A DNA stretch of 35,721 bases from an uncultured Prevotellaceae bacterium (GCA_945828295.1 CALZQV010000006.1:1-35721), one strand, 5' to 3'. Counted from the stretch's first letter, positions 20,551-30,185 are shown. The notes: generated by a model not told the origin, from the sequence alone. Made by a program: numbers and translations.

Positions 20551-22014
20551 ATGAGTAGAAAAAGAAAAGAACTGCCCGTATTGGAGCAGATAGAGATTAC
20601 TGACGTGGCTGCCGAGGGCAAGGCACTAGTAAGGGTTGACGAACTGGTGGTATTTGCGCCCTGGGTGGTCCCTGGCGATGTAGTGGACTTGCGACTTACC
20701 AAGAAGAAGCACCACTATGCCGAGGCTGAGGCCATACGCTTCCACAAATACAGCGAACAGCGCACAGAACCCTTCTGCCGCCACTTTGGCGTGTGCGGCG
20801 GTTGCAAGTGGCAGATGCTGCCCTACGACGAGCAGCTCCGCTGGAAACAGAAGCAGGTGATGGACGCCCTGACGCGAATCGGCAAAGTAGAACTGCCCGA
20901 GCCTCACCCCATCATGGGAAGCTGCAAGACACGCCAGTACCGCAACAAGCTCGACTTTGGATGTAGCAACAAACAATGGCTCACGTGGGAGCAAATGAAG
21001 GAGGGCGTTCCTTTTAAGCCCGGCATCGGTTTCCACATCAGCGGGGCCTTCGACAAGGTGCTGCCCATCGAGAACTGCGGCCTAATGGACGACCTGAACA
21101 ATGACATCCGCAACTGGCTCTTCGACTACGCTATTGCCAATAATCTTACTTTCTACGACCTCAGAGCCCAAGAGGGCTTCTTGCGCGGCATCGTGATGAG
21201 GAACTCGCTCTCGGGCGAATGGATGGTAACCGTGCAGTTCGGCCCGAAGGCTCGCGTGGAAGCGAGCAAGGAGGCTGCCGAGGAAGAGACGCGCACAGAG
21301 AGCCTGTTTGACAGGGAGGAGGCCACGAGGCTGCTCGAGGCCATGCACGTGCAATTCCCTCAAATTACGAGCCAGATGTACGTCTATAATCCCAAGTGCA
21401 ACGATACATTCAACGACCTCGACGTAAAGTGCTATCACGGTACACCCTTCATCTATGAGCTCATGGAAGACCTGCGGTTTAAGGTGGGCCCCAAAAGCTT
21501 CTACCAGACCAATACGGAGCAGGCCTATGAGTTGTATAAGGTTGCAAGAGAGTTTGCCGGGCTCACTGGCCACGAGTTGGTCTACGACCTCTACACCGGC
21601 ACAGGCACCATCGCCAACTTCGTAGCCAGAAAGGCCAGCAAGGTCATCGGCATCGAATACGTTCCTGAAGCCATCGAGGACGCCAAAGTGAATGCCGAAC
21701 TAAATGGCATCACGAACACAACATTCTATGCTGGAGACATGAAAGACATCCTGACGGAAGAGTTTATCAACCAGCACGGAAGGCCCGACGTTATCATCAC
21801 CGACCCACCACGAGCAGGCATGCACGCCGACGTGGTTGCCACCATCCTGCAAGCCGCGCCACAGCGCATCGTCTACGTCAGCTGTAACCCTGCGACACAG
21901 GCTCGAGACCTCAACCTTTTGGACGTGGCCTACCGCGTAGCAAAAATTCAGCCCGTCGACATGTTCCCTCACACACAGCACGTCGAGAACGTCGTTTTAC
22001 TTACAAGAAAATAA
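20551..22014 (+). CDS. rlmD: 23S rRNA (uracil-5-)-methyltransferase, RlmD/RumA type
   Basis: TRAM-like N-terminus, CRHFGVCGGCKWQ Fe-S cysteines, LYTGTGTIANF, DPPRAGMH, YVSCNPATQARDL; start MSRKRKELPVLEQ. Confidence 0.93.
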   Translation: MSRKRKELPVLEQIEITDVAAEGKALVRVDELVVFAPWVVPGDVVDLRLTKKKHHYAEAEAIRFHKYSEQRTEPFCRHFGVCGGCKWQMLPYDEQLRWKQKQVMDALTRIGKVELPEPHPIMGSCKTRQYRNKLDFGCSNKQWLTWEQMKEGVPFKPGIGFHISGAFDKVLPIENCGLMDDLNNDIRNWLFDYAIANNLTFYDLRAQEGFLRGIVMRNSLSGEWMVTVQFGPKARVEASKEAAEEETRTESLFDREEATRLLEAMHVQFPQITSQMYVYNPKCNDTFNDLDVKCYHGTPFIYELMEDLRFKVGPKSFYQTNTEQAYELYKVAREFAGLTGHELVYDLYTGTGTIANFVARKASKVIGIEYVPEAIEDAKVNAELNGITNTTFYAGDMKDILTEEFINQHGRPDVIITDPPRAGMHADVVATILQAAPQRIVYVSCNPATQARDLNLLDVAYRVAKIQPVDMFPHTQHVENVVLLTRK

Positions 22015-22026
22015 GAACCCGAGAAT

Positions 22027-22890
22027 ATGAAATCTACGGCCATACTCCTGCTCCACTGCCCCGACAGGCCAGGCATCATCAGCGAAGTCACCAAATTCAT
22101 CACCGATAACCATGGCAACATCGTCTACCTCGACCAGTATGTCGACCGCGAAGACGGCGTTTTCTTCATGCGCATAGAATGGGAACTCGACGGTTTCCTT
22201 GTACCCAAGGAGAAAATCAAGGAATACCTCTCCACACTCTACGCCCAGCGCTACCAGATGACGTTTAACCTCTACTTCAGCGACGAACGCCCGCGCATGG
22301 CAATCTTCGTGAGCAAGATGAGCCACTGCCTCTACGACCTGCTGGCTCGCTACAAAGCCGGCGAATGGAACGTGGACATCCCATGCATCGTCTCCAACCA
22401 CGAAGACCTTCAATACGTGGCCGAACAATTCGACATTCCCTATTACGTGTGGAGCATCAAAAAAGACCACTCCAACAAAGCCGAAGTGGAACAAGCCGAG
22501 ATGGAACTACTGCGCGAAAAGCGCATAACATTCATCGTGCTGGCCCGCTACATGCAAATCATTAGCGACGATATGATTGCCAAATACCCCCATCATATCA
22601 TCAACATCCACCACTCCTTCCTGCCAGCATTCGTGGGTGCAAAGCCCTACCACCAAGCATGGGCGAGAGGCGTTAAAATCATCGGCGCAACAAGCCACTA
22701 CGTAACGGCAGAACTGGACGCCGGCCCCATCATCGAGCAGGATGTGGCCCGCATCACACACAAGGACACACCCGAAAGCCTCGTGCTGAAGGGCAAAGAC
22801 CTGGAAAAGATTGTGCTGTCGCGAGCCGTGTCGAAACACATCGACCGCAAAATCCTCACCTACAAAAACAAAACCATCATCTTCAGTTAA
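22027..22890 (+). CDS. purU: Formyltetrahydrofolate deformylase
   Basis: N-terminal ACT domain (LLHCPDRPGIISEVTKFI) plus formyltransferase motif INIHHSFLPAFVGAKPYHQAW. Confidence 0.95.
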   Translation: MKSTAILLLHCPDRPGIISEVTKFITDNHGNIVYLDQYVDREDGVFFMRIEWELDGFLVPKEKIKEYLSTLYAQRYQMTFNLYFSDERPRMAIFVSKMSHCLYDLLARYKAGEWNVDIPCIVSNHEDLQYVAEQFDIPYYVWSIKKDHSNKAEVEQAEMELLREKRITFIVLARYMQIISDDMIAKYPHHIINIHHSFLPAFVGAKPYHQAWARGVKIIGATSHYVTAELDAGPIIEQDVARITHKDTPESLVLKGKDLEKIVLSRAVSKHIDRKILTYKNKTIIFS

Positions 22891-22920
22891 CAAGCACGTT
22901 AACGCAACGAATCATCCTTC

Positions 22921-23122
22921 GCGACGCGTCACTGTGAGTGACGCGTCGCTATGATGTAAGCGACACGATGCTACGATGCGAACGGCGCGACGCAATAATA
23001 CAAACGTCACGACGCTATGATGCAAACGCAACAACGCTATGATGTGAACGCAACAACGCTATGATGTGAACGACGAAACGCTATGATGTGAGCAGCGTGG
23101 CGTTATGACGACTACGCTACTG
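22921..23122. repeat. Degenerate tandem array, 22-bp period (array B), between convergent genes
   Basis: Units start at 22925, 22947, 22969, 22991, 23013, 23035, 23057, 23079, 23101; consensus CGCTATGATGTGAACGCAACAA. Confidence 0.92.
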
Positions 23123-23172
23123 CATAATAACGGAGCACTAATAAAGTATCTTGGAAAGAAGAATTGCGGACC

Positions 23173-23643
23173 TCAACGACCGGGGAAAGTCTGGAAGGTT
23201 CCATCATCAAAGAAAATACGAATCTCTGTAATTACACGCTGCGGTTTGTCAACATATTTTACCACCTCGCGAATTACGGGCACTCGTGGGGTCCCCCCAG
23301 CGAGGTCGAACGACAAATCTGCAGGATCACTCCCAGCAGCCGACGAAGTTCCATCACCCATCTCTAATCCGGGGAACAACCCGCCACTCAAATCAGTTGA
23401 ATCAGAACTGCCACTGTTTTCAGCGCGCTTTTCGCTCTGATACATATCGCCCTCACCAAAAAGCAACCACGACATATTAAGCTTCGGAAAACGACGATGG
23501 AGAGCTTCCGCGTGATTAAGCGTGGGGCTGGTTCGTCCGTTGAAAATACTTGACAAAGTTGCTGGGCTGATTCCTGTGGTAGCAGCGAACTCTTTTTGGT
23601 TGAGTCCCTCCTGCTTCATGATTTGGAATATACGATCTTTCAT
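23173..23643 (-). CDS. XRE-family HTH transcriptional regulator
   Basis: MKDRIFQIMKQEGLNQKEFAATTGISPATLSSIFNGRTSPTLNHAEALHRRFPKLNMSWLLFGEG. Confidence 0.9.
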   Translation of the reverse strand: MKDRIFQIMKQEGLNQKEFAATTGISPATLSSIFNGRTSPTLNHAEALHRRFPKLNMSWLLFGEGDMYQSEKRAENSGSSDSTDLSGGLFPGLEMGDGTSSAAGSDPADLSFDLAGGTPRVPVIREVVKYVDKPQRVITEIRIFFDDGTFQTFPGR

Positions 23644-23697
23644 CTTAGCGTACTGGGGGTAGGGTGAGCACCCCGATTTTAGATTTCTAACTTGATA

Positions 23698-23729
23698 CAA
23701 AGTTACAAAAATTGATTTATACCGCCAAA
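23698..23729 (-). promoter_or_regulatory. Bacteroidetes-type promoter of the XRE gene
   Basis: Minus strand TTTG-N20-TAACTTTG (plus CAAAGTTA 23698-23705, CAAA 23726-23729). Confidence 0.7.
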
Positions 23730-24228
23730 TTTAAATCTCTATAATTAAATAAATAGATTCAGGTTTTACTTTTAATTAATGAATCAATACGTAAAAATCA
23801 CGGAGGCGCAGCAGTTCAGCATTCAGAAAACGAATTTAAGAGACTATTATCAATATATCTAAAGCAAAAGCTTGCACAATTCAGCATAAACAACTGGTAA
23901 TTCGGTAGATAATACCGATAATAAAAGCCAAATCGGGCGATATGAATATTGCCCTCTTATAGGCGAGGTTATACCCTGTTGCTTTATATGATTAAACTCA
24001 CACTAATCGTTGATTTTCTACTAATTATCGTTTAGTGTAATATTAGAATGGATATTCATTCACACATATGGACGCAAGTGTTGCGATTCGTAAAATCAAC
24101 ATCAAGGAAACAATACCAGCGTTTCGGGTTGCTTAATTCGGAACTCTATACGTCAAAGAACGCTTCGAGGTCGTTCATGTTTCAAAACTTCAATTCAGGT
24201 TTGATGGAATTTAGAGTTCTAAAACACG

Positions 24229-24249
24229 AATCGCCGAGAAGCGATTTTT
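24229..24249 (+). terminator. Terminator-like hairpin in an orphan intergenic region
   Basis: AATCGC-CGAGAA-GCGATT followed by TTT. Confidence 0.4.
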
Positions 24250-24362
24250 GCTGAATTTTGAATCCTTACGTTATTTGCCTACAACTGGGCGCTTGGAAAA
24301 ATCTACGCGATTCTCAGGGCACATGAATTGGCGTCAAAGCCTTTTCAGATAGCGCTTTACGC

Positions 24363-24393
24363 GAAAAAAATTGCCTCACCGACGGCGAGGCAA
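24363..24393 (-). terminator. Rho-independent terminator of holA
   Basis: Minus strand TTGCCTC-GCCGTCGGT-GAGGCAA followed by TTTTTTT. Confidence 0.85.
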
Positions 24394-24404
24394 ATAGAAA
24401 GAAA

Positions 24405-25427
24405 TTAGTGAAGAATATAGAAAATAAGTTCCTTCAGGAGGTCTCCAGGCGAAGATTTGCAGCCCCCTACCCCCTTAGATTTGGCATCGGTTTGGCGTAT
24501 TTCACTTAATATATCCATCACCTTCTTTCCAGAGTAATTTCGGCGCGCTGGAATGAGTGCACGCCGAGCCACCCATGTCGACTTACCCAAATACTGGGCA
24601 ATACCATCGTCGGTTTGTGAGGGTGCGAAATACGCCATCAGGACGTCGGAAAAGAAATTAAAAAGTGAAGACAGCGTGATAGGGAGAGCAAATGTGCGAG
24701 GATTGCTGTCAAAATATTTTACTATCTGATTTGCCTTATAAACATCGCGAACGGCCAGGGCATTATGAAGCTCAAAGTTGTTAAAGTCCTTGCTCATGCC
24801 CGTAAGCTCTTCAACCAGCCGCGCCCCCACCCTGTTCTCTCCTTGCGGAAGAGCCATGAGCAATTTGTCCATCTCTGCAACGAGACGCGAAAGGTCGCTG
24901 CCCACATGGTCGCACAGCATCTGCGCTGCAGCCGGCTCAATTGTCTTCTGGTGGCGCTGCATATAGTTGTTGACAAACGGCGGAAGCTCGTTGTCGTAGA
25001 GTCGCTTGCTCTCGAACACCACGCCCTGACGTTTGATTTCCTGCGCCAGCGCGCGGCGGGTGTCATATTTACCGTGCTTATGGCACAGTATGAGAATCGT
25101 GGAGAGCGTGGGATTCTTGGCATAGGCCGCCAGCGTATCCTTGTCGTTGAGCGACTGAAATTCGCGTACGAGCACCACGCGCCGATCCGCCATCATGGGA
25201 TATTGCCGCGCCACGTTGATAATGTCGTTGGCACGCGTTTCGGCACCGTATAGCAAGTCGTAGTTAAAATCGCGTTCTTCAGCCTTGAGGGCATTATCAG
25301 CAATAAACTGACTGAGCATGTCGATATAGTAGTCCTCGTCTCCCATGAGCAGGTAAATGGGTGCAAACTTCCCAGCTCGCACATCCTTCACGATGTCCAT
25401 GTAGTTTAGGCCAGCTTCCTTTGCCAT
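24405..25427 (-). CDS. holA: DNA polymerase III subunit delta
   Basis: IYLLMGDEDYYIDMLSQFI, AAAQMLCDHVGSDLSRLVAEMDKLL, FELHNALAVRDVYKANQIV. Confidence 0.92.
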   Translation of the reverse strand: MAKEAGLNYMDIVKDVRAGKFAPIYLLMGDEDYYIDMLSQFIADNALKAEERDFNYDLLYGAETRANDIINVARQYPMMADRRVVLVREFQSLNDKDTLAAYAKNPTLSTILILCHKHGKYDTRRALAQEIKRQGVVFESKRLYDNELPPFVNNYMQRHQKTIEPAAAQMLCDHVGSDLSRLVAEMDKLLMALPQGENRVGARLVEELTGMSKDFNNFELHNALAVRDVYKANQIVKYFDSNPRTFALPITLSSLFNFFSDVLMAYFAPSQTDDGIAQYLGKSTWVARRALIPARRNYSGKKVMDILSEIRQTDAKSKGVGGCKSSPGDLLKELIFYILH

Positions 25428-25492
25428 AGTTTTCTGTTACCTGTTTCCGGCTTTCTGCTTTCCGTTGCTTGGTTCTTTCTTCCTGCTTCCGA

Positions 25493-26269
25493 CTAATAAT
25501 CGAACTTCAGGTGGCGAACGGTCTTCTTCTCCTGCTTGATCATCTCCAGTGCCTCGATGCCGATTTCCACATGTTTCTCGACATAGCTGGCCGTAACGAT
25601 ATTGTCGCTGGCTGCCGTCTTCACACCCTCGGGCGTCATGGGATTATCGGAGACGAGCAAGAGGGCGCCCGTCGGGATATGGTTGGCAAAGCCGCAGGTA
25701 AAGAGTGTGGCAGTTTCCATGTCGACTCCCATGGCGCGTGTCTTACGCAAATACTTCTTGAAATCGTCATCGTGCTCCCACACACGGCGGTTTGTGGTGT
25801 AGACGGTGCCCGTCCAATAATCCATCCCCATATCGCGGATAGCACTGGATACGGCACGCTGCATCATAAATGCGGGCAGCGCAGGCACTTCGGGAGGAAA
25901 GTAGTCGTTCGACGTACCCTCGCCTCGTATGCCGGCAATGGGCAGAATAAGGTCGCCTCGCTTTGTCTTGTTAGAGATGCCTCCGCACTTACCCAGGAAC
26001 AGGCAAGCCTTGGGGCTGATAGACGAGAGGAGGTCCATGATAATCGCAGCATTGGGCGATCCCATGCCGAAGTTGATTATCGTGATGCCCTCGGCCGTTG
26101 CCGAACGCATGTTGGCCTTATAGTCAGGGCATTCGATGCCGTAGCGATTGCAAAAGATATCAACGTAGTTATTAAAATTGGTTAGTAGGATGTACTCGCC
26201 AAAATCTTCCAACGGACGATTTGTGTACCTTGGCAACCAATTCTGAACAATTTCTTCTTTTGTCTTCAT
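25493..26269 (-). CDS. amn: AMP nucleosidase
   Basis: NORF/PNP-like: INFGMGSPNAAIIMDLLSSISPKACLFLGKCGGI, GVDMETATLFTCGFAN; start MKTKEEIVQNW. Confidence 0.9.
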   Translation of the reverse strand: MKTKEEIVQNWLPRYTNRPLEDFGEYILLTNFNNYVDIFCNRYGIECPDYKANMRSATAEGITIINFGMGSPNAAIIMDLLSSISPKACLFLGKCGGISNKTKRGDLILPIAGIRGEGTSNDYFPPEVPALPAFMMQRAVSSAIRDMGMDYWTGTVYTTNRRVWEHDDDFKKYLRKTRAMGVDMETATLFTCGFANHIPTGALLLVSDNPMTPEGVKTAASDNIVTASYVEKHVEIGIEALEMIKQEKKTVRHLKFDY

Positions 26270-26347
26270 ATTCCTTATTATATATAATACCTCGCAAAGA
26301 TAGCGAATTATTTTCAATTTCGATTTTTAATTTCTATTTTTGTCGTC

Positions 26348-26797
26348 ATGTTGACGTTAAACCTACCGCAAACCGACCTGAGACTGGAAAAAAGAGGCGA
26401 CACGATGTACGTTTTCGACATTCTGCGCCGTCGCTACATCAAGGTGACTCCAGAGGAGTGGGTAAGGCAACATTTCGTACACTTTTTGCTTGAGCACAAA
26501 GGCTATCCCACGGGCCTCATGTCAAACGAGGTGTCGCTCTCGCTTAACGGCACCACCAAGCGATGCGACACCGTGCTCTACGACCAACATGCAAGCCCTC
26601 GTATGATCGTGGAATACAAGGCGCCCCATATTCAGCTAAGCCAGAAGGTATTCGACCAGATTTCGCGCTACAACATTGTGTTGCGAGTGCCCTACCTCAT
26701 TGTGTCGAACGGCATAGCGCACTACTGTTGCCACGTGGACTACGAGCACGAGAACTACCAGTTCCTGCGCGATATTCCCCGCTACGAAGATTTATAA
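26348..26797 (+). CDS. Solo HsdR N-terminal-domain (HSDR_N, PD-(D/E)XK-like) protein
   Basis: 149 aa; 'SLNGTTKRCDTVLYDQHASPRMIVEYKAPHIQLSQKVFDQISRYN' matches the HSDR_N nuclease core; no helicase domain. Confidence 0.82.
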   Translation: MLTLNLPQTDLRLEKRGDTMYVFDILRRRYIKVTPEEWVRQHFVHFLLEHKGYPTGLMSNEVSLSLNGTTKRCDTVLYDQHASPRMIVEYKAPHIQLSQKVFDQISRYNIVLRVPYLIVSNGIAHYCCHVDYEHENYQFLRDIPRYEDL

Positions 26798-26822
26798 GAA
26801 AGGGATTACGCCGTGTAAGGAC

Positions 26823-28292
26823 TTACGCCGTGTGCTCGGCACCGGCCTGACGGCGATACCACAGCGCGAACCACACGAGGGCCACGAGCAGGCAGACCAT
26901 TCCCAACGGATAGCCAATCGAGCCAGGCAGGAACAGCATCAGCTTCGACACGAAGAAGAAGGTAGTGCAGACGGCAGTCATGAAGAGGGCCGGGATGAGT
27001 GTAATCCAGAAACATTTGCGTTGGCGCACCATGTAGACGGTGGCCGTCCACAGCATGATGGCTGCCAGCGTCTGGTTGGCCCACCCGAAATACTGCCACA
27101 CGACCTTGAATCCGTCGGCGTTCTCAATCTGCCACACCAGGATGGCGATAGAGGCAAGGAACAAGGGCACGCCGATGAGCAGGCGCTTATGGATGGGACG
27201 CTGGTCGAGCGTCAGGCCCTCGGCAACAATCAGGCGAGCCGAGCGGAAGGCCGTGTCGCCGCTGGTGATGGGCGCTGCCACCACACCCAGGATAGCCAGC
27301 ACGGCGCCGAACGTGCCCAGCCAGTTGTTGCAAACCAACGTAACCACGTCAGCCGCCGAAGTGCGGAAGCCAGCCTGTGCCTCGGGAATCATGGAGTATC
27401 CCGTCTCAGGCGAGTTGTAGAAGAACCACGAAGCCACGCTGGCCCAGATGAGGGCCACGATGCCCTCGGTTATCATTGCGCCGTAGAACATCGGGCGCCC
27501 CATGTGCTCGTCCTTCGTGCAGCGGGCCATAAGTGGCGTCTGGGTGGCGTGGAAGCCAGAGATTGCGCCACAGGCAATCGTGATGAAGAGGCACGGGAAG
27601 ATTTGGTCGGTCCATGTGTCGGGAGCCGTTTCTGCCCCCATGTTGTAGAGGTGGTCCCACACCTCGGGGATGGCCGGCCAGTTGATAAACATCACTGCCA
27701 TCAGGGCTGCCGCCATGAACAGCAGCGAGAAGGCGAAGAGGGGGTAGATTTTACCGATAATCTTGTCGATGGGGAGCATGGTGGCAATGATGTAGTAGAC
27801 GAATATCACGCCCACCCACATCATCTTGCTACCTCCCATGTCGCTGAGTATCTGGGCCGGCGAATAGACAAACACCGTGCCCACCATGAGTAAGAGGAAT
27901 ACCGTGAACGCGAGCACCAGCAGGCGCGGCCAACGGCCCAGGTAGCGCCCCGCCAGTTCGGGCAGTCCCTCGCCGTCGTGGCGCATGGAGAGCATGCCTG
28001 CCATGTAGTCGTGGACCGCACCGGCAAAGATGCAGCCCAAGACTATCCACAGGTAACTGACCGGCCCGAACTGGGCCCCCATGATCGCTCCGAAGATAGG
28101 GCCCGTGCCAGCGATGTTCAGGAACTGAATCATGAACACCTTCCAGCCCGGCATGACGATGAAGTCGACACCGTCGGATTTGCTCACTGCAGGGGTGACT
28201 CTGTTGTCAGGCCCGAACTTGCGTTCTACGAAACGCCCATAGAAACGGTAGCCCAACACGAGGGCTACCATACTAATCAGGAACGATATCAT
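26823..28292 (-). CDS. cstA: Carbon starvation protein CstA family transporter
   Basis: Multi-TM; FLNIAGTGPIFGAIMGAQFGPVSYLWIVLGCIFAGAVHDY, SGFHATQTPLMARC. Confidence 0.93.
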   Translation of the reverse strand: MISFLISMVALVLGYRFYGRFVERKFGPDNRVTPAVSKSDGVDFIVMPGWKVFMIQFLNIAGTGPIFGAIMGAQFGPVSYLWIVLGCIFAGAVHDYMAGMLSMRHDGEGLPELAGRYLGRWPRLLVLAFTVFLLLMVGTVFVYSPAQILSDMGGSKMMWVGVIFVYYIIATMLPIDKIIGKIYPLFAFSLLFMAAALMAVMFINWPAIPEVWDHLYNMGAETAPDTWTDQIFPCLFITIACGAISGFHATQTPLMARCTKDEHMGRPMFYGAMITEGIVALIWASVASWFFYNSPETGYSMIPEAQAGFRTSAADVVTLVCNNWLGTFGAVLAILGVVAAPITSGDTAFRSARLIVAEGLTLDQRPIHKRLLIGVPLFLASIAILVWQIENADGFKVVWQYFGWANQTLAAIMLWTATVYMVRQRKCFWITLIPALFMTAVCTTFFFVSKLMLFLPGSIGYPLGMVCLLVALVWFALWYRRQAGAEHTA

Positions 28293-28335
28293 GCTACTCT
28301 ATCCTCCTCTTACTTAGAAAGTTCTTTGTCGAAGA

Positions 28336-29166
28336 CTATTCCTCCTCGGTCGTATTCTTGGCCGTGCGGCGAGCCGAGCGCTTGGGCTTCTCGGCAGCTG
28401 GCTTTTCAATCTTCACGCCGGCGAGTTCGCTGTCAATCATGATGCGGCCGCAGTATTCGCAGACGATAATCTTCTTGCGCATGCGGATGTCGAGCTGGCG
28501 CTGGGGCGGAATCTTGTTGAAGCAACCGCCACAAGCATCGCGCTGCACGTAGACGATACCCAGTCCGTTGCGGCTGTTGCGGCGGATGCGCTTGAAGGCG
28601 GCCAGCAGGCGCGGCTCGATTTGTGCCTCCAGGCTCTTGCTGCGCTCGCGCAGTTTCTCTTCCTCGGCCTTCGTCTCCGAGATGATTTCGTCGAGCTCCG
28701 ACTTCTTGATGTCGAGGTCGGTGCGGCGTTCTGTCACGTTCTCGCTGCTCTGGGCCAGTTCGTCAGTCTTCATGCGGATGGCCTCCTCGGCCTCGCGAAT
28801 CTTCTTCTGGTTCAGTTCAACGTCGAGTTGCTGGAACTCGATTTCCTTGTTCAGGCTGTCGTATTCGCGGTTGTTGCGCACGTTGTCCATCTGCTCCTTA
28901 TACTTGGCGATGGCGGCGTTGGCGTTCTCGATGGCGGCCCGGCGGTCGGCAATCTCGCGCTTCAGTTCCACGATTTCGTTCTGTATCTTCTCGATGCGCG
29001 TGGTCAGGCCTTCGATTTCGTCCTCCAGGTCCTGCACTTCCAGGGGCAGTTCGCCACGGAGGGTCTTGATTTTGTCAATCTCGCTGAGCATGGTCTGCAG
29101 TTGATAGAGGTTCTTCAGTTTCTCCTCAACGGTCAGTTCTGCGGGGTCTTTTTGTTTTGTTGCCAT
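28336..29166 (-). CDS. Coiled-coil C4-type zinc ribbon protein
   Basis: Long coiled coil then CGGCFNKIPPQRQLDIRMRKKIIVCEYCGRIM. Confidence 0.9.
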   Translation of the reverse strand: MATKQKDPAELTVEEKLKNLYQLQTMLSEIDKIKTLRGELPLEVQDLEDEIEGLTTRIEKIQNEIVELKREIADRRAAIENANAAIAKYKEQMDNVRNNREYDSLNKEIEFQQLDVELNQKKIREAEEAIRMKTDELAQSSENVTERRTDLDIKKSELDEIISETKAEEEKLRERSKSLEAQIEPRLLAAFKRIRRNSRNGLGIVYVQRDACGGCFNKIPPQRQLDIRMRKKIIVCEYCGRIMIDSELAGVKIEKPAAEKPKRSARRTAKNTTEEE

Positions 29167-29211
29167 AATGTTATGATATGATTTTATGTGATTATGTCCT
29201 TTTATATATAT

Positions 29212-30015
29212 TTATATAAGGTATTGTATCGGGTTCGTGTCGACGTTGGTCATGAACAGGGGCAGTTCGGGCCATCGGTCACCAATAATCTGGTAGAAGA
29301 TTTCCTTCGTGTACTGCTCGCTCTGATAGTGACCCATGACGGCAATCTGTATCTCCTGCTCGTGGCCGAAGAACTGGTGGTACGACATTTCGCCCGTCAG
29401 GAAGGCATCGGCCTCCAGGCGTATGGCCTCGTCCAGCATGAAGGCCCCAGCCCCACCACACAGGGCCACCGACTGTATGGGCCGCCCCAGCAGTTCGTTG
29501 TGCTGCAGAGCTTCGATGTGGAACACATCCTTCACGCGCTGCAGGAAAGCCAGCGAGTCCTCCGCCGCCGGCAGGTAGCCGATGAGCCCCGAGCCGGCCA
29601 CGACGTGGCGCTCGCCCACGCTCACCGTGTGCCGCTGCATCATGGCCACGTCCACCAGTCCCAACTTTTCAGCAATGCGGTAGTTCACACCGTCCTCGGC
29701 ATTGTCCAGGTTGGTGTGGGCGGCATAGATGGTGATGTCGTTCTGGATGGCCAGTCGCACGCAGCGCTCCACCTGTGTGCGCTCAGTAACCTGACGCAGG
29801 GGGCGGAACAACAGGGGGTGGTGACTGATGATGAGGTTACAGCCGAGGTCTATGGCCTCGCGTATCACCTCCTCGGTAACGTCCAAACACAATAATGCCC
29901 CTGAGGCTTCCTGCTCCGCTGTCAGTCCAACTTGCAGGCCGGCATTATCGTAGCTCTCCTGCAGTGGCAACGGCGCAAAACGTTCAAGGGCGCTAATTAT
30001 CTCCTTAATTTTCAC
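29212..30015 (-). CDS. Nif3-like dinuclear metal centre protein
   Basis: NAGLQVG, LIISHHPLLFRPLRQVTE, AHTNLDNAEDGVNY, CGGAGAFM, TGEMSYHQ. Confidence 0.94.
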   Translation of the reverse strand: MKIKEIISALERFAPLPLQESYDNAGLQVGLTAEQEASGALLCLDVTEEVIREAIDLGCNLIISHHPLLFRPLRQVTERTQVERCVRLAIQNDITIYAAHTNLDNAEDGVNYRIAEKLGLVDVAMMQRHTVSVGERHVVAGSGLIGYLPAAEDSLAFLQRVKDVFHIEALQHNELLGRPIQSVALCGGAGAFMLDEAIRLEADAFLTGEMSYHQFFGHEQEIQIAVMGHYQSEQYTKEIFYQIIGDRWPELPLFMTNVDTNPIQYLI

Positions 30016-30185
30016 GCTGTACGTAATATGTATGGTTCTAAAACCGCCGCAAATTTACAACAAATCTCCGTCATTCACAAATTTAGTGAATATTATTTCC
30101 CCGACGGCAGTCTATGGGCAGGTCGAGAGGCAGACGGAAGGAGCCGCTATCCTCGCGGACGGCGGCTCCCTATTGAAACAAAAAA

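Noticed and set aside
22921-23122. Array B as a CRISPR array or iteron origin
   Set aside because: Contiguous degenerate units, no spacers, no replication initiator gene nearby; the chromosomal context is housekeeping
24048-24254. 68-aa ORF in the orphan intergenic region
   Set aside because: No recognisable domain or clear promoter/RBS; ends inside a terminator-like hairpin; could be real but unsupported
26348-26797. Part of a complete type I restriction-modification system
   Set aside because: No hsdM, hsdS or helicase region in the window; neighbours are amn and cstA
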